Positions 31,068 to 38,726 of a DNA stretch of 64,000 nucleotides are shown here, piece by piece. The first letter of the stretch is position 1; every line of letters starts with the position of its first letter. The DNA is from Streptomyces violaceoruber (GTDB lineage Bacteria > Actinomycetota > Actinomycetes > Streptomycetales > Streptomycetaceae): the NCBI RefSeq assembly GCF_033406955.1, contig NZ_CP137734.1:5518001-5582000 (forward strand), given 5' to 3'. The notes under the pieces are model-generated. The model searched no databases. It had not been told where the DNA came from and was given only the letters and a program-made list of their open reading frames with translations. A program made the position numbers and the translations under genes.

Positions 31068-31205
31068 CTGGGTTTGGATCACGACGATCGCATATGAGTG
31101 GCGGGGCGACGTCGACAACTCGGCTCTCGACAAGCTGCATGCCGAAGGGCTCGATCAGCCGGTCGGACCCTCACGCGGGTGCGGTAGATCGAGCCTGAGG
31201 TGTGC

Positions 31206-31721
31206 TCAACTCGGCGCGACGGCATCGAGCCACGCGGCGAGCGCGCCAAAGTCGGTGCCACTGAGGCCCTTGGCCGGCTCGACCCGGTGCAGCAGTGAAG
31301 GCCCGGGGTGGCTGGCGTCGACCCAGAGGCGGTCTGTCGCGCTGATCTCGTCGTCGACCCGGATGAAGGGGCGGCCGGCGGCCCACTCGACCATGGGGCG
31401 AGTCTTCCAGTGGAGGCCTTGTGGGGTTCCTCCCGCGTCGGTGTCCGGCCACTCCAGTACCGGCAGCCTCGGCAGGCCGATGCGCGGGGCGACTACTTCG
31501 TTCGCCTCTTCCATCCAGGTCGTCGCCCAGACGAGCCGGCAGCCCAGAGCAGTGAGGCGCGCCCCGATCCCGGGGTCGAGTCGGGCCAGCAACGGGTTTC
31601 CCTGGTCGGCGGTCGTCGAGGAGGTGGCAGCGATCTCCCAATGGCCGGCCGACGACCCGAAGGGGATCAGTGGGCCGTCCACGTCGAGGAAGAGGAGAGG
31701 ACGCTCCGATGAGCTGGTCAC
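31206..31721 (-). CDS. HAD-like hydrolase family protein
   Basis: 171 residues. Motif I is LLFLDVDGPLIPF, with the nucleophilic Asp and the acid/base Asp two residues on. LVWATTWMEEANEVVAPR fits the region after motif II, and FIRVDDEISATDRLW may give the metal-binding acidic residues. It has no cap domain, so the substrate could be large or a nucleotide/protein phosphate. Similar short HAD-like proteins are common in Streptomyces without known roles. Cytoplasmic. Confidence 0.75.
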   Translation of the reverse strand: MTSSSERPLLFLDVDGPLIPFGSSAGHWEIAATSSTTADQGNPLLARLDPGIGARLTALGCRLVWATTWMEEANEVVAPRIGLPRLPVLEWPDTDAGGTPQGLHWKTRPMVEWAAGRPFIRVDDEISATDRLWVDASHPGPSLLHRVEPAKGLSGTDFGALAAWLDAVAPS

Positions 31722-31961
31722 GGCAGCACCGTAGCCCCGCGCAGCGGGGGAGCGGCGCCCTCGGACTGGGCCGTCGCTCGGCCGTGCGCGGGTGCCCGAG
31801 GCCGACCGGCGGCGACCGGCAGTGGCAGGTGAGGCTCCGGGGGCGTCCAGGAAAGGCCAGGTCAGAGGCCCCGCCGGGAACGCGTTTCCTCACAGGGGTG
31901 GCGGTGCGGCAAGATGGGGTGTATCTGCCCACTGCCTGATCAAGCTGCCGGACGGTTTCTC

Positions 31962-33626
31962 TTGGCTGAGTACATTTACACCATGCGCAAGGCGCGCAAG
32001 GCGCACGGCGACAAGGTGATCCTTGATGACGTCACCCTGAGCTTCCTGCCCGGCGCGAAGATCGGTGTGGTCGGACCGAACGGTGCCGGTAAGTCCACCG
32101 TTCTGAAGATCATGGCGGGGCTGGAGCAGCCGTCGAACGGGGATGCCTTCCTGTCCCCGGGCTACACCGTCGGGATCCTGCTGCAGGAGCCCCCGCTCAA
32201 CGAGGAGAAGACCGTCCTGGAGAACGTCCAGGAGGGTGTCGCCGAGGTCAAGGGCAAGCTCGACCGGTTCAACGAGATCGCCGAGCAGATGGCGACCGAC
32301 TACTCGGACGCGCTGCTCGAGGAGATGGGCAAGCTCCAGGAGGAGCTGGACCACGCCAACGCCTGGGACCTCGACGCCCAGCTGGAGCAGGCCATGGACG
32401 CGCTGGGCTGCCCGCCCGGCGACTGGCCCGTCGTGAACCTCTCCGGTGGTGAGAAGCGGCGCGTCGCGCTGTGCAAGCTGCTGCTGGAGGCGCCCGACCT
32501 GCTGCTCCTCGACGAGCCGACGAACCACCTCGACGCCGAGTCCGTCAACTGGCTGGAGCAGCACCTCGCCAAGTACGAGGGCACCGTCGTGGCCGTCACC
32601 CACGACCGGTACTTCCTGGACAACGTCGCCGGCTGGATCTGCGAGGTCGACCGCGGCCGCCTGCACGGCTACGAGGGCAACTACTCCAAGTACCTGGAGA
32701 CCAAGGCCACCCGCCTCAAGGTCGAGGGCCAGAAGGACGCCAAGCGGCAGAAGCGCCTCAAGGACGAGCTGGAGTGGGTGCGCTCCAACGCCAAGGGGCG
32801 GCAGGCCAAGTCCAAGGCCCGCCTCGCGCGGTACGAGGAGATGGCCGCCGAGGCCGACAAGATGCGGAAGCTGGACTTCGAGGAGATCCAGATCCCGCCG
32901 GGCCCGCGCCTGGGCAACGTCGTCGTCGAGGTGAACAACCTCAGCAAGGCCTTCGGCGAGAAGGTGCTGATCGACGACCTGTCCTTCACGCTGCCGCGGA
33001 ACGGGATCGTCGGGGTCATCGGCCCCAACGGCGCGGGCAAGACCACGCTGTTCAAGATGATCCAGGGCTTCGAGGAGCCGGACTCCGGCGAGATCAAGGT
33101 CGGCGACACCGTCAAGATCTCCTACGTCGACCAGAGCCGCGAGCACATCGACCCGAAGAAGACGCTGTGGGCCGTCGTCTCCGACGAGCTGGACTACATC
33201 AACGTCGGTCAGGTGGAGATGCCCTCGCGCGCGTACGTCTCCGCCTTCGGGTTCAAGGGGCCGGACCAGCAGAAGGCGGCCGGGGTCCTCTCCGGCGGTG
33301 AGCGCAACCGGCTGAACCTGGCGCTCACCCTCAAGCAGGGCGGCAACCTGCTCCTCCTCGACGAGCCGACCAACGACCTCGACGTCGAGACCCTGAGCAG
33401 CCTGGAGAACGCCCTGCTCGAGTTCCCCGGCTGCGCCGTGGTCGTCTCCCACGACCGGTGGTTCCTGGACCGAGTGGCCACGCACATCCTCGCCTACGAG
33501 GGCGAGTCCAAGTGGTTCTGGTTCGAGGGCAACTTCGAGTCGTACGAGAAGAACAAGGTCGAGCGGCTCGGCGCCGACGCCGCCCGTCCGCACCGCGCCA
33601 CCTACAAGAAGCTGACCCGGGGCTGA
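31962..33626 (+). CDS. ettA: ABC-F protein EttA (energy-dependent translational throttle)
   Basis: 554 residues from TTG 31962 (MAEYIYTMRKARK...), the usual start of actinobacterial EttA; the open frame reaches 31914. Two ABC domains without membrane parts: Walker A GPNGAGKST (about 41-49) and GPNGAGKTT (about 353-361). The signatures are LSGGEKRR and LSGGERNR, with Walker B DLLLLDEPTN in both halves. The linker between them is basic and helical (YSKYLETKATRLKVEGQKDA). E. coli EttA is 555 residues. It binds the ribosomal E site and gates the first elongation steps according to ATP/ADP. Highly conserved housekeeping gene. Confidence 0.95.
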   Translation: MAEYIYTMRKARKAHGDKVILDDVTLSFLPGAKIGVVGPNGAGKSTVLKIMAGLEQPSNGDAFLSPGYTVGILLQEPPLNEEKTVLENVQEGVAEVKGKLDRFNEIAEQMATDYSDALLEEMGKLQEELDHANAWDLDAQLEQAMDALGCPPGDWPVVNLSGGEKRRVALCKLLLEAPDLLLLDEPTNHLDAESVNWLEQHLAKYEGTVVAVTHDRYFLDNVAGWICEVDRGRLHGYEGNYSKYLETKATRLKVEGQKDAKRQKRLKDELEWVRSNAKGRQAKSKARLARYEEMAAEADKMRKLDFEEIQIPPGPRLGNVVVEVNNLSKAFGEKVLIDDLSFTLPRNGIVGVIGPNGAGKTTLFKMIQGFEEPDSGEIKVGDTVKISYVDQSREHIDPKKTLWAVVSDELDYINVGQVEMPSRAYVSAFGFKGPDQQKAAGVLSGGERNRLNLALTLKQGGNLLLLDEPTNDLDVETLSSLENALLEFPGCAVVVSHDRWFLDRVATHILAYEGESKWFWFEGNFESYEKNKVERLGADAARPHRATYKKLTRG

Positions 33627-33628
33627 TC

Positions 33629-34039
33629 TTGCGGCACATCTACCGCTGCCCACTGCGCTGGGCGGACATGGACGCGTACGGCCACGTCAACAACGTGGTC
33701 TTCCTCCGCTACCTGGAGGAGGCCCGTATCGACTTCCTGTTCCGCCCGGAGAAGGACTTCAAGCAGGGGTCCGTGGTGGCACGCCATGAGATCGACTACA
33801 AGCGGCAGCTCGTCCACCGGCACCACCCGGTCGACATCGAGCTGTGGGTCACGGAGATCAGGGCCGCCTCCTTCACCCTCACCTACGAGGTCAAGGACGG
33901 GGACGTGGTCTACGTCCACGCCTCCACGGTGATCGTGCCGTTCGACTTCGAGGCACAGCGGCCCCGGCGGCTCACCGCCGAGGAGCGGGAGTTCCTCCAG
34001 GAGTACACGGACGCCAAGGAGGAGGCCGTCGCCGCATGA
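33629..34039 (+). CDS. Acyl-CoA thioesterase, hotdog fold (4-HBT type)
   Basis: 136 residues from TTG 33629, two bases after the ettA stop, so co-transcribed. The start HIYRCPLRWADMDAYGHVNN carries the WxDxDxxGHVNN motif of 4-hydroxybenzoyl-CoA-type thioesterases. YLEEARIDFL and HEIDYKRQLVHRHHPVDIEL follow. It would hydrolyse an acyl-CoA in the cytoplasm; the acyl group is unknown. It overlaps the next gene by four bases. Confidence 0.9.
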   Translation: MRHIYRCPLRWADMDAYGHVNNVVFLRYLEEARIDFLFRPEKDFKQGSVVARHEIDYKRQLVHRHHPVDIELWVTEIRAASFTLTYEVKDGDVVYVHASTVIVPFDFEAQRPRRLTAEEREFLQEYTDAKEEAVAA

Positions 34040-34758
34040 CGGTGCTCCACCTCGCCGACGAGGGGGAGGCCGCGGATCTCGCGGCCTTCCTCTCCCGGCT
34101 GCTCCACTACGACCGTTCGGCCGCGGTGCGCCTCCAGGCGGCCGGCACGGCGCTGGCCGTCTTCGGTCGGCCGCCCTCCTTCGAGGTGCTGGCGGTGCGC
34201 GCGGTACGGCTGGCCAAGCCGTACGAGAACGGGCTCGACGACACGCTCGACGTGACCGTCTCCGCCGGTGAACTGCTCGAGTCCGTGGACGAGCAGGCGG
34301 CCACCTCCGTCGTGCCGGGCCCGGTGACCGGGCCGCCCTGGGCCGGGGTGCTGCCCCCGCGCGGGGGCTGGCGGACCGAGGCGGGGCTGCCCGGCCCGGA
34401 CGCCCTGCGCGCGCTGGTCGCCGCCGCGGTGGCGGAGTTCCGTACGCGCATGGAGGAGCTGACCCCCGAGGACCGGACGCGGGCCGAGCTGGACCGGGTC
34501 GGGCGGGAGATCTGGTCCCGGACCGTCGGGGAGACCGGGCTGCCGGTGCGGGCCGTACACGCGGCCCAGTCGCTCGGGTTCCTGCGGACGCGCCGAACGC
34601 CGCCGGGCTCGGAGGCCGGGGCCGGGTCCGGCGCCGGCCTCGGCGAGGACGCGCCGAAGCTGCTGTCCTCCGGCGCGTGGCTGCGGCTGCGTACGCCCTT
34701 CGGGTCCGTCGCGCTGCGGCGGGCGGGGACCGGGGCCCTGGGCATCAGCGTGCGCTGA
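34036..34758 (+). CDS. Conserved actinobacterial protein of unknown function
   Basis: 240 residues; the ATG overlaps the thioesterase stop (ATGA). No family recognised with confidence. It begins MTVLHLADEGEAADLAAFLS and has an alpha/beta N-terminal half (ALAVFGRPPSFEVLAVRAVR). A helical middle follows (LRALVAAAVAEFRTRMEELT), then a Gly/Ala linker and a C-terminal beta stretch (FGSVALRRAGTGALGISVR). No signal peptide, membrane helix or catalytic motif. Coupling to ettA and the thioesterase suggests a linked housekeeping role. Confidence 0.75.
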   Translation: MTVLHLADEGEAADLAAFLSRLLHYDRSAAVRLQAAGTALAVFGRPPSFEVLAVRAVRLAKPYENGLDDTLDVTVSAGELLESVDEQAATSVVPGPVTGPPWAGVLPPRGGWRTEAGLPGPDALRALVAAAVAEFRTRMEELTPEDRTRAELDRVGREIWSRTVGETGLPVRAVHAAQSLGFLRTRRTPPGSEAGAGSGAGLGEDAPKLLSSGAWLRLRTPFGSVALRRAGTGALGISVR

Positions 34759-34782
34759 GGCAGCTCGGGCCGTCCCCGGCGC

Positions 34783-35742
34783 TCAGTCCGGGGGTTCGCT
34801 GTCGTCCGGGCGTACGGCGATGTGGTCGCTCTCCAGTTCCAGGGCGACGCGGTCGCGCATGCCGAGGGCCGCGGTGTAGTCGGCGGGCAGCTGGAGCCGT
34901 CCGGCGCGGTCGAGCATGGCGTACTCGCGGGCCACCACCGTCTCGTGGCCGGTCTCGGCGTCCACCTCGCTGCGGCGCAGGACCTCCGTGGAGGTGCGGC
35001 CGTCGCGGATGGCGACGGTGCGGCGGACCTCGCCGGCCACCGCCTGGTCGTGGGTGACGATGACGACCGTGGTGCCCAGGTGTTCGTTGGCCGTGCGGAA
35101 CGCGGCGAAGATCTGTTCCGCGGTGTGGGAGTCCAGCTCGCCCGTCGGCTCGTCCGCCAGCAGGACGGACGGGTTGCCGGCGAGGGCCACGGCGATGGCG
35201 ACCCGCTGCTGCTGCCCGCCGGACATCTGCTGCGGGCGCCGGTCGCGGCAGTCCGCGACGCCCATCAGGTCCAGGAGCTCCAGCGCGCGTTCGGCGCGCG
35301 CCGCCCGGCGTCCACCGGTGCCGGACAACTGCATGGGCAGGGTCACGTTCTGCGCGGCCGTCAGGTAGGGCATCAGGTTCCGGGACGTCTGCTGCCACAC
35401 GAAGCCGACCACCGTACGGCGGTAGGCGAGGCGGTCCTTCGCCGTCATCGCGAGCAGGTCGCGCCCGGCGACCCGGGCCGCCCCGGCGGTGGGCGTGTCC
35501 AGACCGGCCAGGATGTTCATCAGCGTGGACTTGCCGCTGCCCGAGGCGCCCACCAGGGCCATCAGTTCGCCCTCCCGGACCAGGAGGTCGAGTCCCTGGA
35601 GCGCCTGCACCTCCACCCCGTCCGCGCTGAAGATCCGGACCAGGCGGTCGCAGGTGATCAGGGCGTCGTGCCCGTAGGCGGGCCGGTCCCGGGACGCCGT
35701 GGCGCGATCGGCCAGCTCCGCGAGGGTGGGGTCGGTCGTCAT
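34783..35742 (-). CDS. ABC transporter ATP-binding protein (MacB/LolD type)
   Basis: 319 residues from ATG 35742, behind GGAGGAG. Walker A is GASGSGKST, then the Q-loop GFVWQQTSRNLMPYLTAAQN, signature MSGGQQQR and Walker B VLLADEPTGELD, with the H-loop in VIVTHDQAVAG. A C-terminal extension of about 70 residues (EYAMLDRAGRLQLPADYTAA) looks like an AbrB-like strand segment found in several Streptomyces exporters. It works with the two FtsX-type permeases encoded upstream in the same direction and probably powers export or removal of membrane-associated substrates. Confidence 0.92.
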   Translation of the reverse strand: MTTDPTLAELADRATASRDRPAYGHDALITCDRLVRIFSADGVEVQALQGLDLLVREGELMALVGASGSGKSTLMNILAGLDTPTAGAARVAGRDLLAMTAKDRLAYRRTVVGFVWQQTSRNLMPYLTAAQNVTLPMQLSGTGGRRAARAERALELLDLMGVADCRDRRPQQMSGGQQQRVAIAVALAGNPSVLLADEPTGELDSHTAEQIFAAFRTANEHLGTTVVIVTHDQAVAGEVRRTVAIRDGRTSTEVLRRSEVDAETGHETVVAREYAMLDRAGRLQLPADYTAALGMRDRVALELESDHIAVRPDDSEPPD

Positions 35743-35794
35743 CGGGTCTCCTCCGTGTCCGCGTCCGCGGTCCGCCGTGTCTGCGCTCGCGCCC

Positions 35795-38515
35795 TCACCG
35801 CGCGTCACCCGCCCTGAGTTCCGCCACCGCTCCGCGCCGGCCCGACCACCACGCCTGGACGGCCGCCACCCCCACCGCCAGGACCAGCACCGCCACCGCC
35901 GGGACGGCCAGCGACCACGGGTCGGCGCTCAGCTCCGCGCGCCCCGCCGGGGACGTCGTCGCCGGCACCGCGAGGGTCGTCAGGTCGATGCCGGGGGACA
36001 GGAGGCGCACGGCGGCCCAGCCGGTCAGGATGCCGCCCAGAGCCGCCGGCAGCGCCTGCGGGAGGGACTCCAGGACCAGCAGGCGGCGGCCCTGGGCGCG
36101 GGTGAGGCCCATGGTGCGCAGCCGGGCGAGGAGCGCGGCGCGTTCGGGGGCGGCGCTCGCGAGGGACAGCAGCAGGGCCAGGGCGGCGTAGCCGGCGGCG
36201 GCGGCCACGGCGGCCGTGTAGATGCGCTCCCCGCCGGACTGCAGCGGGGAGTCCACGTAGGTGCCGCGCTCCTCGGACCGCAGGTGGACGGTGCCGGCGT
36301 CGTCCGCCGCCCGGTGCACCGCGCCCGCGTCCAGGTCGCCGCCGGTCAGCAGCGCCACGTTCGGCCGGGTGGCCGCGGCCGGCAGTTGGGCCCGGTCCAC
36401 GACGAGGAAGTCGTCGCCGTTCACGGCCGGAGTGCGGTCGCGGACCAGCACGATCCGCAGGGTGGCGAGGGTGCCGTCGGCCAGCCGCACGTGGAACGTG
36501 TCGGTGCCCAGCCGTTCGGCGACCGCGGGGGAGGCCAGCGCCGGCCGGACGGCGTCCTCGGAGCCGCCCTCGGCGCCGTCGGGCCGCCCCAGCTCGCCCG
36601 CGGGGAAGGCGCCGAGGCCCGTCCGCCCGGCCAGCGCCGCGTAGCCGGCCGGGTCCACCGTCGCGAGCGGCAGCGACTGGCGGCCGTTCTGGATCTTGGC
36701 CTGGTAGTCGATGCCGACCTCGGTGACCTCCCGCACCCCGGGCGCCTGCCCGAGACGGCCGGCCAGCCCGGCGGGCAGCGCGGCCTCCGCCTCCACCCGG
36801 GCGTCGGCGCCGACCGAGAGCAGTGCCGCCCGGTCGCGGGCGTCGGCCACGCCGTTGAGCACCGACCCGCCGAACGCCGCCACCGTGAACGCGGTCAGCA
36901 GCGCGAGGAGGGGCAGCACGGCGGAGGCGGAGGTACGGCCCGCCCGGGCCAGCGCGAGCGGTCCGACGGCACCCCGCAGCCGCCTGGCCGGGCGGGCCAG
37001 CCCGCGCAGCGGCAGCGGGTACAGGCGCACCAGCACCAGCGCGGCGATCACCCCGACCAGGACCGGGGCCACCGCCACCAGGTCACCGGCGCCGTCCGTC
37101 GCCCCGCGCCGGCGCAGCATCTCGACCGCGCCGAGCGCGAGGACCACGACGGTCAGTTCGGCGACGGTACGGCGCCGGGACGCCCGCGCGGACGCCACGT
37201 CGTGGATCCGTACGGCGTGGTGGGCGGCGGCGGCCCGCAGCGGCAGCGCGAGAGCGGCCACGGCGGTGACCGCGGCGGCGGCCCAGAGCGCGGGGAGCAG
37301 CCGGGCGCCGGGCAGCGCCAGCAGGGCCGCGCCGAACCCGAGGGCACCCGCGGGCACGGCCACGACGGCCGTCTCGGCGAGCAGCCGCCCCACCATGCCC
37401 CGTACGGAGGCGCCGCGGGCCCGCAGCAGGGCCAGCTCGGCGCGGCGCCGCTCGCCGGCCAGGCCGCCCGCCATCAGCAGGACCACGGCGGCGACCGTGC
37501 CCGCGCCCGACGCGGCGACCACGACCAGCGGGCCGATGTCGCCGCGGAGTTCCCCGTACGCGGTGAAGGCGGCGTCGAGTCCCGTGGTGACGTCGGTGAG
37601 CGGGTTGATCGTCGCGTGCAGCCGCTCCAGGCCGGGTCCGGACTCCAGGGAGGCCACGGCGGAGGCGAGCCCGTCGAGGTCGCGGCTGTGCAGGGCGTCC
37701 GGGGAGGGGGTCAGGTGCCAGTAGCGGACCGTGGGGGTCGCGCCCAGCACCGCGGGCGCCGCCTCGGGGGCGACCAGCAGACCGCCGACCCAGTAGGAGG
37801 GGTTGGAGGCTCCCATCGGTCCCGGCACGCGCCGCAGGGACGGGGCGCGCAGCAGGGAGTCGACGGACCAGTAGGGGCTGTCGGCGTCCTCGGGCGTGAC
37901 GATGCCGGTGACGCGGACGGTGAGGTCGCGGTGGGCCGACAGGTGGATGACCGAGCCCACCTCGACGTGCAGCGTGCGGGCCGTCTCCTCGGTCACCGCG
38001 GCCTGCACCTCGGTGGTCTCGATACCCGCCTCCCCGCCGGGGACCTCGGGCAGCCGGCCGGAGCGCAGCCGGGTGTGGTCGGCGAGACCGTGCGGGGCGG
38101 CGAGGAGCAGCTCCGCGGGGAGGCCGTCGGGCCGGGGCAGCCACTCGTCCGGCGAGGGCAGGGTGTCGGTGCTGCGGACGCCGTAGGAGGACCGCTTCCC
38201 GTCGATGACGAGCGGCCGTTCGACCGCGTCGAGGGTGGACCTGTACAGCTCGGTGAGGCGTTCGGGCCGGACGCTCTCCTCCGTGTGGGCCAACCCTCCG
38301 TCGAGGTCGGGACCCGCGGTCACCAGGATGCTGCTCTCGTCGACCGGGGTGCGCTCCACGGCCTGGCGCAGCCCGGCGTCCGTGTACCGGTCCAGCGCCC
38401 GGGGGAACGCGGCGGCCAGGCACGCGGTCAGCGCCACCAGCACCGCCAGCGCGACGGCGGCGCCGGGGGCGGCCCGCAGCCGGGTGCGCACCCAGGGGGC
38501 GGTCACGCGGTTCAC
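35795..38515 (-). CDS. FtsX-like ABC permease, second of two
   Basis: 906 residues from GTG 38515. One N-terminal helix (AVALAVLVALTACLAAAF) precedes a large extracytoplasmic MacB-like domain. The first FtsX domain is near 340-470 (VVVAASGAGTVAAVVLLMAG; LARARGASVRGMVGRLL-like RARGA motif). A second periplasmic domain and a second FtsX domain (about 750-880: ARLRTMGLTRAQGRRLLVLE) follow. The MNRVTAP start is identical to that of the micro-ORF just upstream, and its start overlaps that ORF's stop (GTGA). Substrate unknown. Confidence 0.88.
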   Translation of the reverse strand: MNRVTAPWVRTRLRAAPGAAVALAVLVALTACLAAAFPRALDRYTDAGLRQAVERTPVDESSILVTAGPDLDGGLAHTEESVRPERLTELYRSTLDAVERPLVIDGKRSSYGVRSTDTLPSPDEWLPRPDGLPAELLLAAPHGLADHTRLRSGRLPEVPGGEAGIETTEVQAAVTEETARTLHVEVGSVIHLSAHRDLTVRVTGIVTPEDADSPYWSVDSLLRAPSLRRVPGPMGASNPSYWVGGLLVAPEAAPAVLGATPTVRYWHLTPSPDALHSRDLDGLASAVASLESGPGLERLHATINPLTDVTTGLDAAFTAYGELRGDIGPLVVVAASGAGTVAAVVLLMAGGLAGERRRAELALLRARGASVRGMVGRLLAETAVVAVPAGALGFGAALLALPGARLLPALWAAAAVTAVAALALPLRAAAAHHAVRIHDVASARASRRRTVAELTVVVLALGAVEMLRRRGATDGAGDLVAVAPVLVGVIAALVLVRLYPLPLRGLARPARRLRGAVGPLALARAGRTSASAVLPLLALLTAFTVAAFGGSVLNGVADARDRAALLSVGADARVEAEAALPAGLAGRLGQAPGVREVTEVGIDYQAKIQNGRQSLPLATVDPAGYAALAGRTGLGAFPAGELGRPDGAEGGSEDAVRPALASPAVAERLGTDTFHVRLADGTLATLRIVLVRDRTPAVNGDDFLVVDRAQLPAAATRPNVALLTGGDLDAGAVHRAADDAGTVHLRSEERGTYVDSPLQSGGERIYTAAVAAAAGYAALALLLSLASAAPERAALLARLRTMGLTRAQGRRLLVLESLPQALPAALGGILTGWAAVRLLSPGIDLTTLAVPATTSPAGRAELSADPWSLAVPAVAVLVLAVGVAAVQAWWSGRRGAVAELRAGDAR

Positions 38516-38726
38516 CGTCCGGTACCTCCCTGACCTTCGGGGGTGGCCGTCGTGCGGGTGCGGCGCGGTGCCCGTGCTGCGGCGGTGACCGGCACGGCGG
38601 CGGTGACCGGCACGGTGGCGGTCACTGGCACGGTGGCGGTGACCGGCACGGTGGCGGTCACTGGCACGGTGGCGGCCCTCTCGGCCGGTGGCGGGGCGGT
38701 CACGCGGTTCACCGTCCGGTACCTCC
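38496..38726. repeat. 34-bp direct repeats flanking an 18-bp tandem array at the permease junction
   Basis: The same 34 bases lie at 38496-38529 and 38693-38726 (197 bp apart) and contain a GTG start, a TGA stop and the next ribosome region. Between them is an array of about five units like ggcacggtggcggtcact (roughly 38582-38673), alternating GTCACT and GTGACC. The intergenic junction seems to have been duplicated and the space filled by tandem expansion. Confidence 0.88.
38512..38712 (-). CDS. Micro-ORF (66 residues) between the two permease genes
   Basis: GTG 38712 overlaps the upstream permease stop (GTGA), and its own stop overlaps the downstream permease start (GTGA). Ribosomes could therefore pass through all three. 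It starts MNRVTAP like the downstream permease and ends GGTGR like the upstream one. The middle is five near-repeats of VPVTAT and a basic part (RAPRRTRTTATPEG). It probably arose from a duplication of the junction. Whether the peptide is made or useful is unknown; it may only keep translational coupling intact. Confidence 0.5.
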   Translation of the reverse strand: MNRVTAPPPAERAATVPVTATVPVTATVPVTATVPVTAAVPVTAAARAPRRTRTTATPEGQGGTGR

